Positions 57,089 through 64,000 of a stretch of DNA of 64,000 nt are shown piece after piece; position 1 is the first letter of the stretch, and every line of letters begins with the position of its first letter. This DNA comes from Hyphomonas adhaerens MHS-3. GTDB taxonomy: Bacteria > Pseudomonadota > Alphaproteobacteria > Caulobacterales > Hyphomonadaceae. Where the stretch lies: positions 62,001-126,000 of the forward strand of contig NZ_ARYH01000003.1 of NCBI RefSeq assembly GCF_000685235.1, written 5' to 3'. Below the pieces are notes generated by a model. That model was not told where the DNA came from. It worked only from the letters and a program-made list of their open reading frames with translations, and ran no database searches. Both the position numbers and the translations under genes were made by a program.

Positions 57089-58270
57089 TCAGCCGTCCGA
57101 AAGGTCGGCCCGCTGGGACTCGCGGGGCGTCACCGGCATGCCGGGCGTGATACGCTGCAGCCCGTCGACGATGATCCGCTCTCCCGGCTGGATCGGGCCG
57201 CGCACATAGGCACGGTCGCCATCGCTGTGCACCATTTCGACCGGACGCGGCACAGCGGTCCAGCCGGTATCGGACGGATCGGCAACATACACCGTCCACA
57301 AGCCGCGGGAGGCCGCCGACAGCGCCTTCACCGGAACCCAGAAGCCCGCTTCGCCGACACTGCGGTCCAGCGCCAGCCGCACGACGGCACCGGCTGCGAC
57401 GGTGTCCGGATTCTCGATGTCGAAGATCGCGCCGACCGTGCGCTGGTTGGCATCGATGACGCCGGTGATATTGCGCAGGCGCGCCGTCACTTCGCCCGTA
57501 TCGGCGACCAGCGTGTATTCCTTGCCCGGTTCCAGCAACGCCGCACTGGCGGCCGGCAGGCCAAGGCGGGCTTCCAGATGGCTCTTCTCCACCAGTTCCA
57601 GGATCGGCTGGCCGGCGGCGGCAATGGCGCCCTCATCGGTCAGGCGCTGGGTCACCACGCCGTTGAACGGGGCCGTGATGGCGGCAAGGTCGATCTGCAC
57701 GCGGAGCGTGTCGGCCTGCGCCTTGGCGGCCTCGACCCTGGCCAGTGCCGTGTTCGCCTGCGCTTCGGCCTCGTCGACGCGCTGTTGCGAGACATGGCCC
57801 TGCAGCTTCAGCTGCCTTTGGCGCTGCACCGTACTGAGGGCCAGGTCATGCGAGGCGCGGGCTTCCTGCACCTGGGCACGGGCCGAGGCGAGTTGTGCCT
57901 GCAGGCTGCGCGTGTCGAGTTTCGCCAACAGGTCGCCGGTCTTCACCTGATCACCGACATCGGCACGGATCTCGGCGATGCGTCCGCTGGACGCAAAGCC
58001 CAGCATGCTGGTGCGGCGTGCTTCGGCAAGGCCGGTATAGCTTTCCTTCAGGTCGAATGCGTCCGTCGGTTCGACCTTGACGACCGCAACGGTCAGCGGC
58101 GCCGGGGCGTCATGGGCGACTTTCGGACCTTCTGCACTCCGCAGGCGCGTGGCGGCGTAGAACAGGCCGGCGCCGAACGCGACGAGCAGCAGCAGGAAGA
58201 CCAGGCCTTTCAGCACGGTCGGCTTCTTCTCCCTGATCTCATTGCCCTCGTAAGGGTGCGAATGGGTCAT
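57089..58270 (-). CDS. RND efflux periplasmic adaptor (MFP)
   Basis: 393 residues. N-terminal membrane anchor (about 18-38: GLVFLLLLVAFGAGLF), then barrel-sandwich with the lipoyl-like GRIAEIRADVGDQVKTGDLL, a helical hairpin (QLASARAQVQEARASHDLAL), and beta-barrel AITAPFNGVVTQRLTDEGA and GAVVRLALDR. Bridges the RND permease and an outer-membrane channel. The ATG overlaps the TetR stop by 1 bp (TGATG). Confidence 0.93.
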   Translation of the reverse strand: MTHSHPYEGNEIREKKPTVLKGLVFLLLLVAFGAGLFYAATRLRSAEGPKVAHDAPAPLTVAVVKVEPTDAFDLKESYTGLAEARRTSMLGFASSGRIAEIRADVGDQVKTGDLLAKLDTRSLQAQLASARAQVQEARASHDLALSTVQRQRQLKLQGHVSQQRVDEAEAQANTALARVEAAKAQADTLRVQIDLAAITAPFNGVVTQRLTDEGAIAAAGQPILELVEKSHLEARLGLPAASAALLEPGKEYTLVADTGEVTARLRNITGVIDANQRTVGAIFDIENPDTVAAGAVVRLALDRSVGEAGFWVPVKALSAASRGLWTVYVADPSDTGWTAVPRPVEMVHSDGDRAYVRGPIQPGERIIVDGLQRITPGMPVTPRESQRADLSDG

Positions 58271-58965
58271 CAGCGTGTTCCGTTCTTGTGCGGAGGTTCA
58301 GCAGGTACGGCGAGGCCGCGCATGACGATATCTGCATGATACGCGACAAAGTCGCCATCGGTCTGGGTGGGACAGGGCTGGACGTCCGGCAGGATCGGCA
58401 TGTGGATCATCAGGAGGGCCAGCCCGTGGGACGAGGCCCAGATGGATTTGGCCGTCTTGATCGGCTCCAGCGCCTGGTCAAACACGCCGAGCGCCTGACC
58501 GTCTTCGACAAGGTCCACCAGGATCTTGAACGCCTGCCCTTTGGGGGTGGCGATGAAATCTTCCCAGCTGAGCTGCCGGCGCGCCGCCAGTTCCTCCGGC
58601 GTCGGGATCGAGGAGAACGCCGCCGCATAATGGTGCGGCCGGGCGGTCGCGGTGGCGACATAGGTGGTGACGCAGGCGCGGGCGCGCTGGTGAAAATCCA
58701 TATTGGCGGCGGATACCCGGTCCACCTGGTCCAGAAGGCGCTCGAAGAAACTGTCCTTCAGCTCCTCCAGCAGCTCTTCCTTTGACCCGAAATATTTGTA
58801 GATCGCCGAGGGAGAGTAATCGATCTCCTCGGCCAGCCGCCGGATCGACAGGCCGCTCTCGCCCTCTTTCGCGAACATGCGCTCGGCTGCCGCAAGGATT
58901 GCCTCACGCACCTTGTTGCGCCGGCGCGACGCCGGGGTCTGTTCAAGAGGGTAGTCTGAATCCAT
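58270..58965 (-). CDS. TetR/AcrR family regulator of the RND efflux operon
   Basis: 231 residues: HTH region RRNKVREAILAAAERMFAK, GLSIRRLAEEIDYSPSAIYKYF (about 20-60), then a helical ligand domain. It is first in the operon TetR-MFP-RND and so is likely an autorepressor induced by the pump's substrates. The palindromes at 58984-59007 lie 20-40 bp before its start. MDSDYPLE at 58965 is the natural start. Confidence 0.92.
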   Translation of the reverse strand: MDSDYPLEQTPASRRRNKVREAILAAAERMFAKEGESGLSIRRLAEEIDYSPSAIYKYFGSKEELLEELKDSFFERLLDQVDRVSAANMDFHQRARACVTTYVATATARPHHYAAAFSSIPTPEELAARRQLSWEDFIATPKGQAFKILVDLVEDGQALGVFDQALEPIKTAKSIWASSHGLALLMIHMPILPDVQPCPTQTDGDFVAYHADIVMRGLAVPAEPPHKNGTR

Positions 58966-58983
58966 GCCGCGACCACGATCATC

Positions 58984-59007
58984 GTTCAAAAAGTGAACAC
59001 TGTTCAC
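58984..59007. promoter_or_regulatory. TetR operator of the efflux operon
   Basis: GTGAACA-C-TGTTCAC (58993-59007, perfect 7-bp arms) plus an overlapping GTTCA-AAAAG-TGAAC dyad (58984-58998). Half-site TGAACA. It lies between the TetR start (58965) and the divergent nitroreductase start (59094), so one site could control both directions. Similar half-sites occur at 3432-3470. Confidence 0.7.
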
Positions 59008-59093
59008 CAAAATAGACTGCCATCGCCCTCCCGGCAAGCACAGAGTCTGAAAGCCCGCTTTTCGCCCGGTGCAGTTCAATGTAGGGACGTCAT

Positions 59094-59717
59094 ATGACGA
59101 AAAGGTTTCCTCCCGCCCCGCCGCTCGGTGAACCGATGCTTCCTGTCAGGCCCAGCGCAGAGGCGCGCACCCTGCTTGCCCTGCGCCGGTCGGCCAACAA
59201 GCAGTTCATCGGCCCGCCCGGCCCCTCGCCGGACGATCTGGACGAATTGCTGCAGATCGCGGCCCGCGTACCGGATCACCGCAAGCTCGCCCCCTGGCGC
59301 TTTGTCGTGTTTGAAGGGGACGCCCGTGCCCGCTTTGGCATTGGCCTGGCGGAGATTCGCGCCGGCCGCGGTGACCCGGAACCGGAAGTCGAAAATGCTC
59401 GCAAACTGCTGCTGCGCGCGCCTGTCGTAGTCGCTGTGATTTCCTCACCGGTGGACGATGGCAAAACGCCCGTCTGGGAACAGGAGCTTTCCACCGGCGC
59501 GGTCTGCTACAATCTCCTGTTGGCCGCCAATGCCAGCGGCTGGGCCGGGAACTGGCTGTCGGAATGGCCCGCCTTCGATGATGACGCCGGCAAGCTGCTT
59601 GGCCTGGAAGACGGCGAACGCGTTGCCGGATTCATTTATCTGGGAACAGCGACCTGCGATCCGCCTGAGCGCCCCCGCGCCGACATGGCAGAGAAAATCA
59701 CGAGGTGGGAGGGCTGA
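59094..59717 (+). CDS. nitroreductase family protein
   Basis: 207 residues. NfsA/YdjA-like small nitroreductase: RRSANKQFIGPPGPSPDDL, AARVPDHRKLAPWRFVV (FMN contact), TGAVCYNLLLAANASGWAG and FIYLGTATCDPPERP. FMN-dependent, using NAD(P)H to reduce nitro groups or quinones. It is divergent from the efflux TetR operon and shares the control region, so may be co-regulated. Start ATG 59094. Confidence 0.92.
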   Translation: MTKRFPPAPPLGEPMLPVRPSAEARTLLALRRSANKQFIGPPGPSPDDLDELLQIAARVPDHRKLAPWRFVVFEGDARARFGIGLAEIRAGRGDPEPEVENARKLLLRAPVVVAVISSPVDDGKTPVWEQELSTGAVCYNLLLAANASGWAGNWLSEWPAFDDDAGKLLGLEDGERVAGFIYLGTATCDPPERPRADMAEKITRWEG

Positions 59718-59721
59718 CGCC

Positions 59722-60189
59722 CTAGCCGCGTCCCCGGTAAGACGCGACGCCGGTGTCCGGCACATACAGCCCCGCAGGCACCTCACCCGACTGCCAGAAC
59801 ACGTCGATCGGGATGCCGCCGCGCGGATACCAGTAGCCGCTGATGCGCAGCCATTTGGCCTCGGTAAACTCGAAGATGCGCTTGCCGATGGAGACGGTGC
59901 AGTCCTCGTGGAAGGCGCCATGATTGCGGAAACTGGTGAGGTAGAGCTTCAGGCTCTTGGACTCCACCAGCCAGTCGCCCGGTGCATAGTCGATCACGAG
60001 GTGGGCAAAATCCGGCTGGCCGGTCACCGGGCAGAGCGAGGTGAATTCCGGCGCCACAAAGCGCGTCAGGTACAGCGTGCCGGCATGCGGGTTGGGCACG
60101 CGCTCCAGCTGAGCCTCTTCCGGGCTTTGCGGTTGCGCGGTGTGTTGGCCGAGCTGGCCGAGGTTCTGGTAGATCGGATTGTCAGACAT
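59722..60189 (-). CDS. queF: NADPH-dependent 7-cyano-7-deazaguanine reductase (preQ0 reductase)
   Basis: 155 residues, short (unimodular) QueF. Catalytic Cys53 and Asp60 lie in [20 protein letters not shown], followed by [20 protein letters not shown] (QueF motif). It converts preQ0 to preQ1 in queuosine synthesis. The ATG 60189 overlaps the antiporter stop by 8 bp; the longer frame reads out of the antiporter gene. Confidence 0.95.
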   Translation of the reverse strand: MSDNPIYQNLGQLGQHTAQPQSPEEAQLERVPNPHAGTLYLTRFVAPEFTSLCPVTGQPDFAHLVIDYAPGDWLVESKSLKLYLTSFRNHGAFHEDCTVSIGKRIFEFTEAKWLRISGYWYPRGGIPIDVFWQSGEVPAGLYVPDTGVASYRGRG

Positions 60190-61210
60190 TTGAAAACAGG
60201 GCCGGCACCGGGATGAGATTGAACAGGAGTCCCATGTAAAGCACGTAGCCTGCCAGAAGAAGGCCCCCTTCCCAGCGGGCAATCCGCTTCCCGGTGATGC
60301 CGAACAGGAAGAGGAGGAACAGCGACAGGATCACCGCCCCGATATCGGTGGAGCTGACAATGCTTTGCGCGCCCGCCTGCATGGCCTCGCCCGCAATGTC
60401 ACCGGTGTGGCTCTGCATCACGCTGAACGGGTGCACGAGCGCCGTCACGCCGAGGATCCCGAGGATGTTGAAGATGTTGGAGCCGATAATGTTGCCCATC
60501 GCCACATCCGCCTTGCCGGACCGGGCTGCGGCCAGCGAGGTGGCAAGTTCCGGCAGGCTGGTACCGATGGCGACGATTGACATGCCGATCACCGCCTCGC
60601 TGACGCCGATATCGCGCGCGATGCCGACAGCGCCGTCGACCATGAACCGGGCGCCGAACACGATGCCTGCCAGCCCGGCGAGCGCAATCAGCAGCCCCTT
60701 CACGATGCCATAGGGCGCCTCGACGATCTCGCCTTCGCCGACATGCATCTCGGCCTCGGGCGTGTCGCCTCTCTGGTCCGCGATCAGCGACAGGGCGATG
60801 TAGAGGACCAGCACCGTCAGTAGCAGGAAGCCGCTGAGCCGCGTGAATGCGTCCAGCCAGATCAGCCAGCACAGCGCCGCCGTGGCAACGATGACGACTG
60901 CGGCGTCCCGTTTCAGGGCGCTCGGATTGGTCAGGATCGGGCGCACCAGCGCCGCCGCGCCCAGCACCAGCAGGATGTTTGCCACATTGGACCCCATCAC
61001 GTTACCGATGGAGATGCCCACCGCGCCGGTGTCGATCGCACGCAGGCTGGTCACCAGTTCCGGCATCGATGTGCCGCACCCCACCAGGGTCAGCCCGATC
61101 ACCAGTTCTGATATGTTGAGCTTGCGGGCAACCGCGACCGAACCGCGAACGAGCCCCTCGCCGCCGAAAATCAGCAGGACGAGGCCCGCCACCACCATCA
61201 GATAGTCCAT
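60182..61210 (-). CDS. calcium/sodium antiporter (CaCA family)
   Basis: 342 residues, ten TM segments in two inverted repeats. The alpha-repeats read [20 protein letters not shown] and [20 protein letters not shown], with [12 protein letters not shown] and [13 protein letters not shown] after them: the four acidic and polar residues for Na/Ca exchange are kept. Typical YrbG-like size. The start MDYLMVV at 61210 is taken over a longer frame. It shares an 8-bp overlap with queF and likely one transcript. Confidence 0.93.
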   Translation of the reverse strand: MDYLMVVAGLVLLIFGGEGLVRGSVAVARKLNISELVIGLTLVGCGTSMPELVTSLRAIDTGAVGISIGNVMGSNVANILLVLGAAALVRPILTNPSALKRDAAVVIVATAALCWLIWLDAFTRLSGFLLLTVLVLYIALSLIADQRGDTPEAEMHVGEGEIVEAPYGIVKGLLIALAGLAGIVFGARFMVDGAVGIARDIGVSEAVIGMSIVAIGTSLPELATSLAAARSGKADVAMGNIIGSNIFNILGILGVTALVHPFSVMQSHTGDIAGEAMQAGAQSIVSSTDIGAVILSLFLLFLFGITGKRIARWEGGLLLAGYVLYMGLLFNLIPVPALFSNV

Positions 61211-61378
61211 TAGGGGCCCTTTCGGAGATCCGGACAAACATAGTTTACGGGCCGCACCGCACAATGGCCTCGTATCAGCGCCATCCACCTAACAGGAAGT
61301 TACCGCAGTTCATGCAGGATTCAGGCAATCTCAGCCCCCATATTCACGAGATACAGAGGAATATGGTCCAGAACTCGC

Positions 61379-63226
61379 ATGGTTAAATCGATGGCCAGCC
61401 GTCACTTATCTTCCCGCCCGCGTCAGACGGGCACGGGCCTCGCCCGTTGTGCCGCCAGCCTGGCGCTGGCTGGCAGCCTTTCGGCATGCTCGCTGCTGGG
61501 TGGAAACGGCGCGAATGGCGGCGTAACCGGGACCGTCTACACGCCGGCCGACCTGGACGGCATCCCCGACAATCTCGCCGACCGCGCGGATTCGGTCCTG
61601 CAGACCTATCAGGCCCCGCCTGCCTCCCTGCTGGAGGCCCGGCGCCGGGCTGACCGCGCCGCCGGGACGGTCGAGGAATTCCTCGCCTCCGAAGGCTATC
61701 TCGCCGCCCGTGCCGTGCCGCAACGGATCGAACAGTCCACCAGTACGCCCCGGATCGAGATCACCCCCGGCAAACGCTTCCGCATCGCCTCCGTCACGGT
61801 GGATTTCGTTGGCGACATCGACGCCGGCACGCGGGAGGAGGTCAACAAGGCCCAAAAGGGTCTGCTGATCGGCGGTCCCGCGCACACCAGTTCCATCGAA
61901 CGGATGGACGCATTGCTGGTGAGCCATATGAAGAATGCGGGCTACGCCTTTGCCATCAGCGGCGACATCGACGTTCTGGCGTCCCGCGCGGATGCGAACG
62001 TCGAGGTCACCTACACGCTGATCCCCGGCCCGCGCGTCAAGCTCGGCGAGCTTGTGCTGCCAGACGAAATCTCCACGCGCCCTCGGGCCGTCCGCGTCAT
62101 GCGCACCTGGCAGCCGGGCGAGTATTATACGCCGGACAAGATCCGGACGCTGAGAACGCGCCTGCGCTCGTCCGGCCTGTATGACGGGATCGGCATCGAA
62201 ATATCCGAGACGCCGGACGCGGACGGCACCTATCCGGTCGAGCTGTTGCTGGCGGAATCGAAACCGCGCTCTGTCGGCGTCGGCGCATCGCTGTCCACGA
62301 CGGAAGGCGCCGGGATCGACACCTATTGGGAGAAGCGCAACATCACGGGCCGCGGCGACAAGGTGCGCGTGGAAGGCGCCGTCGCCAATATCAGCCGCAA
62401 CCTGACCGCCAAGTACGAACTGCCCAATATCGGCCGCTATGGGCGGACGCTGGATGCGGAAATTGGTGCCCGGCAGCTGGAGACCGATGCCTACGACCTG
62501 ACCGGCCTGAAAACCGGCGCAACCCTGTCACAGCCGTTCAACAAGAATTTCACCATCTCGGCCGGTGCCTATGTCGATGTAACCCGCACCGTCGAATACG
62601 CCCTGACGCGCTCCGGCCCCTCGGACCCGATTGATCAGGTCACCTTCTTCACGCCGCTCAGCGCCACCTACAACACGGTCAAGAACACGCTGGACCCGCA
62701 GGACGGCAACCGCCTGTTCCTGACGCTGGAACCCAGTGTCTCCACCGGCACCGTGAATGCCGTCTACACCCGCTATCTGTCCAATGCGACGACCTACCAT
62801 TCGTTTACGGACAGCCTGGTCGCCGCAGCACGCGTCGAAGCGGGCGGCTTCCTCGGCGATACGGACGTCCCGGCCGACCGCCTCTTCTTCGCAGGCGGTG
62901 GTGGCACGGTACGCGGCTATGCCTACCAGTCCCTGTCGCCGCAGAACGCCGATGGCGACTATGTCGGTGGCGAAGCGCTGTTCGATGCGTCGCTTGAACT
63001 GCGCTGGCGCAAGTCGAAGCGCTGGGGCTACGCCGCCTTTGTCGACACGGGCGCTGCCGCCGCTGATTTCGGCGAAGTCTTCGGAGACCTGCGCAGCGCC
63101 TTCGGTCTTGGCGTGCGCTACTATCCGGGTTTCGGCCCGATCCGGCTCGACATCGCCACGCCGATCAGTCCGCGTGACGGGGACGACCCGGTGCAGGTCT
63201 ATATCTCCATCGGGCAGGCCTTCTGA
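61379..63226 (+). CDS. tamA: BamA/TamA-family outer-membrane assembly factor, with lipoprotein-like signal
   Basis: 615 residues. POTRA-type repeats at about 75-300 (RFRIASVTVDFVG, RVKLGELVLPDEIS) and a C-terminal 16-strand barrel with YEKRNITGRGDKVR-like and VRGYAYQSLSP (the VRGY/F motif), ending in ISIGQAF. TamA with TamB inserts outer-membrane autotransporters. The signal region ends GSLSACSLLGG, with LSAC matching a lipobox, unusual for the family. ATG 61391 is an alternative start. The stop overlaps the tamB start by one base (TGATG). Confidence 0.88.
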   Translation: MVKSMASRHLSSRPRQTGTGLARCAASLALAGSLSACSLLGGNGANGGVTGTVYTPADLDGIPDNLADRADSVLQTYQAPPASLLEARRRADRAAGTVEEFLASEGYLAARAVPQRIEQSTSTPRIEITPGKRFRIASVTVDFVGDIDAGTREEVNKAQKGLLIGGPAHTSSIERMDALLVSHMKNAGYAFAISGDIDVLASRADANVEVTYTLIPGPRVKLGELVLPDEISTRPRAVRVMRTWQPGEYYTPDKIRTLRTRLRSSGLYDGIGIEISETPDADGTYPVELLLAESKPRSVGVGASLSTTEGAGIDTYWEKRNITGRGDKVRVEGAVANISRNLTAKYELPNIGRYGRTLDAEIGARQLETDAYDLTGLKTGATLSQPFNKNFTISAGAYVDVTRTVEYALTRSGPSDPIDQVTFFTPLSATYNTVKNTLDPQDGNRLFLTLEPSVSTGTVNAVYTRYLSNATTYHSFTDSLVAAARVEAGGFLGDTDVPADRLFFAGGGGTVRGYAYQSLSPQNADGDYVGGEALFDASLELRWRKSKRWGYAAFVDTGAAAADFGEVFGDLRSAFGLGVRYYPGFGPIRLDIATPISPRDGDDPVQVYISIGQAF

Positions 63227-64000
63227 TGGCAGCCCTGCGGACCTTCCTTGCCCCAATCCGGAAACACCCGTGGCTGACGGCAGCTGCGGCCCTGCTGCTG
63301 GCCGTGACGATCGCCGTCATCTCCGCGCGCCTCTGGATCGCCAGCGATGGCGGACGCGCCTGGCTCTTGTCGCAAATCGACGGACGCAAGGCGGGCGCCT
63401 ATGGCACGATCGACGCCGAAGGCCTTTCCGGTGACCCGCTGGGCAAGATGCATCTGCGCCGCCTGGCCGTGCGCGATGCAGAGGGCGAATGGGTCGTCGC
63501 GCAGAACGTGTCGGTTGACTGGGCCCCCATGGCCCTCATCTCCGGCCTCGTTGACGTGAAGGCCCTGTCCGCCGGGGAGCTCAACTTCATCCGCCGCCCA
63601 GTGACAGAAGACCAGGCGCCCTCCAGCGGCGGCAGTTCAGACATTCGCATCAAGCTCCGTAGCCTGAGAATTCCCGACCTTGCTTTCCAGGAAGGGTTTG
63701 CCGGACCGGAAGCACATTTCGATGTCACCGGCCGGTATGACCAGGCCGGACGCACGCTGGCCGCCCGCCTTGATGCCTCGCCGCGCGACACCGGCAGCGA
63801 CCGCTTCCTGATCGACCTGCGCCGCGACGACACCGGCCCCTTCAGCCTGGATGCCGACATCAATGGCGCCCCCGGCGGCGTGATCGCAAACCTGATCGGC
63901 CTCGACACCGGCACGGGCGTCTCACTGAAGGCAACCGCGTCCGGCACGCCCGAAGCCGCGACCGGCGACGCCACGCTGATCATTGGCGACCAGCCCGCCG
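63226..64000 (+). CDS. tamB: translocation and assembly module TamB, N-terminal part
   Basis: The window holds 258 codons; the gene continues past the right edge. An N-terminal membrane anchor (about 14-35) is followed by a long series of beta strands, including RAWLLSQIDG, GTIDAEGLSG and LRRLAVRDAEGEWVVAQNV, as in the AsmA-like/TamB N-terminal domain that bridges to TamA across the periplasm. It directly follows tamA (one-base overlap), the usual order. Only the start of the domain is visible. Confidence 0.9.
   Translation, partial: MAALRTFLAPIRKHPWLTAAAALLLAVTIAVISARLWIASDGGRAWLLSQIDGRKAGAYGTIDAEGLSGDPLGKMHLRRLAVRDAEGEWVVAQNVSVDWAPMALISGLVDVKALSAGELNFIRRPVTEDQAPSSGGSSDIRIKLRSLRIPDLAFQEGFAGPEAHFDVTGRYDQAGRTLAARLDASPRDTGSDRFLIDLRRDDTGPFSLDADINGAPGGVIANLIGLDTGTGVSLKATASGTPEAATGDATLIIGDQPA

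Overview
The window comes from a GC-rich (low-to-mid 60s % by eye) alphaproteobacterial chromosome. Support for this: a DUF3126 gene, compact ATGA/GTGA-coupled operons, a lipid A/Kdo cluster built around a DUF374 acyltransferase, an ECF41 sigma factor, and many envelope and acyl-CoA genes. Gene style fits the Hyphomonadaceae (Hyphomonas-like), but that assignment is inference. No phage, IS element, CRISPR array or rRNA was seen. There is one tRNA, tRNA-Val(CAC).

Layout. 1-3.3 kb: gor (partial), rpiA and glmU on the minus strand, gph on the plus strand, and a small unknown gene. 3.3-3.8 kb: an AT-richer gap with clustered TGAACA-type palindromes, then the tRNA. 3.9-7.9 kb: a four-gene lipid A/Kdo operon (DUF374 - waaA - lpxK - LpxL-type acyltransferase). 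8-12.5 kb: GAF-EAL protein, DUF4345-like protein, M20 peptidase and an RluB-type synthase. 12.5-17.7 kb: a tightly packed lipid or terpenoid-type operon (SDR, P450, crotonase, DUF2855, CoA-transferase). 17.7-27.6 kb, minus strand: RhlE helicase, OmpA lipoprotein, amidohydrolase, and a six-gene block (phosphotransferase, MFS, serine hydrolase, hot-dog protein, DUF4262, crotonase). 27.7-30.8 kb: a coupled chain of small membrane or periplasmic genes with two DUF6090-like paralogs and the shrunken remnant of a third. 30.8-31.6 kb: a gene-free stretch with four tandem two-hairpin units that look like an array of cuckoo-type small RNAs. 31.6-39.3 kb: ABC-F ATPase, a secreted protein, an ECF41 operon with a textbook ECF41 promoter, and a TetR/cupin/SDR/ADH divergon. 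39.5-45.7 kb: amidohydrolase, purD, xseA and hypotheticals. 45.7-52.7 kb, minus strand: DUF3126 and a five-gene envelope cluster (OmpA-like, coiled-coil/HhH, caspase-FGE fusion, 2-TM, TM-TPR). 53-59 kb: cysE and a TetR-MFP-RND efflux operon. 59-64 kb: nitroreductase, queF, a Ca/Na antiporter, tamA and tamB (partial).

The most interesting items are the hairpin array at 30.9-31.5 kb, the caspase-FGE envelope cluster, the deleted DUF6090-like copy kept inside a translational-coupling chain, the ECF41 promoter, and TGAACA palindromes shared between the efflux regulator and a distant gap. All calls rest on reading the sequence and on family knowledge; no database search was run.
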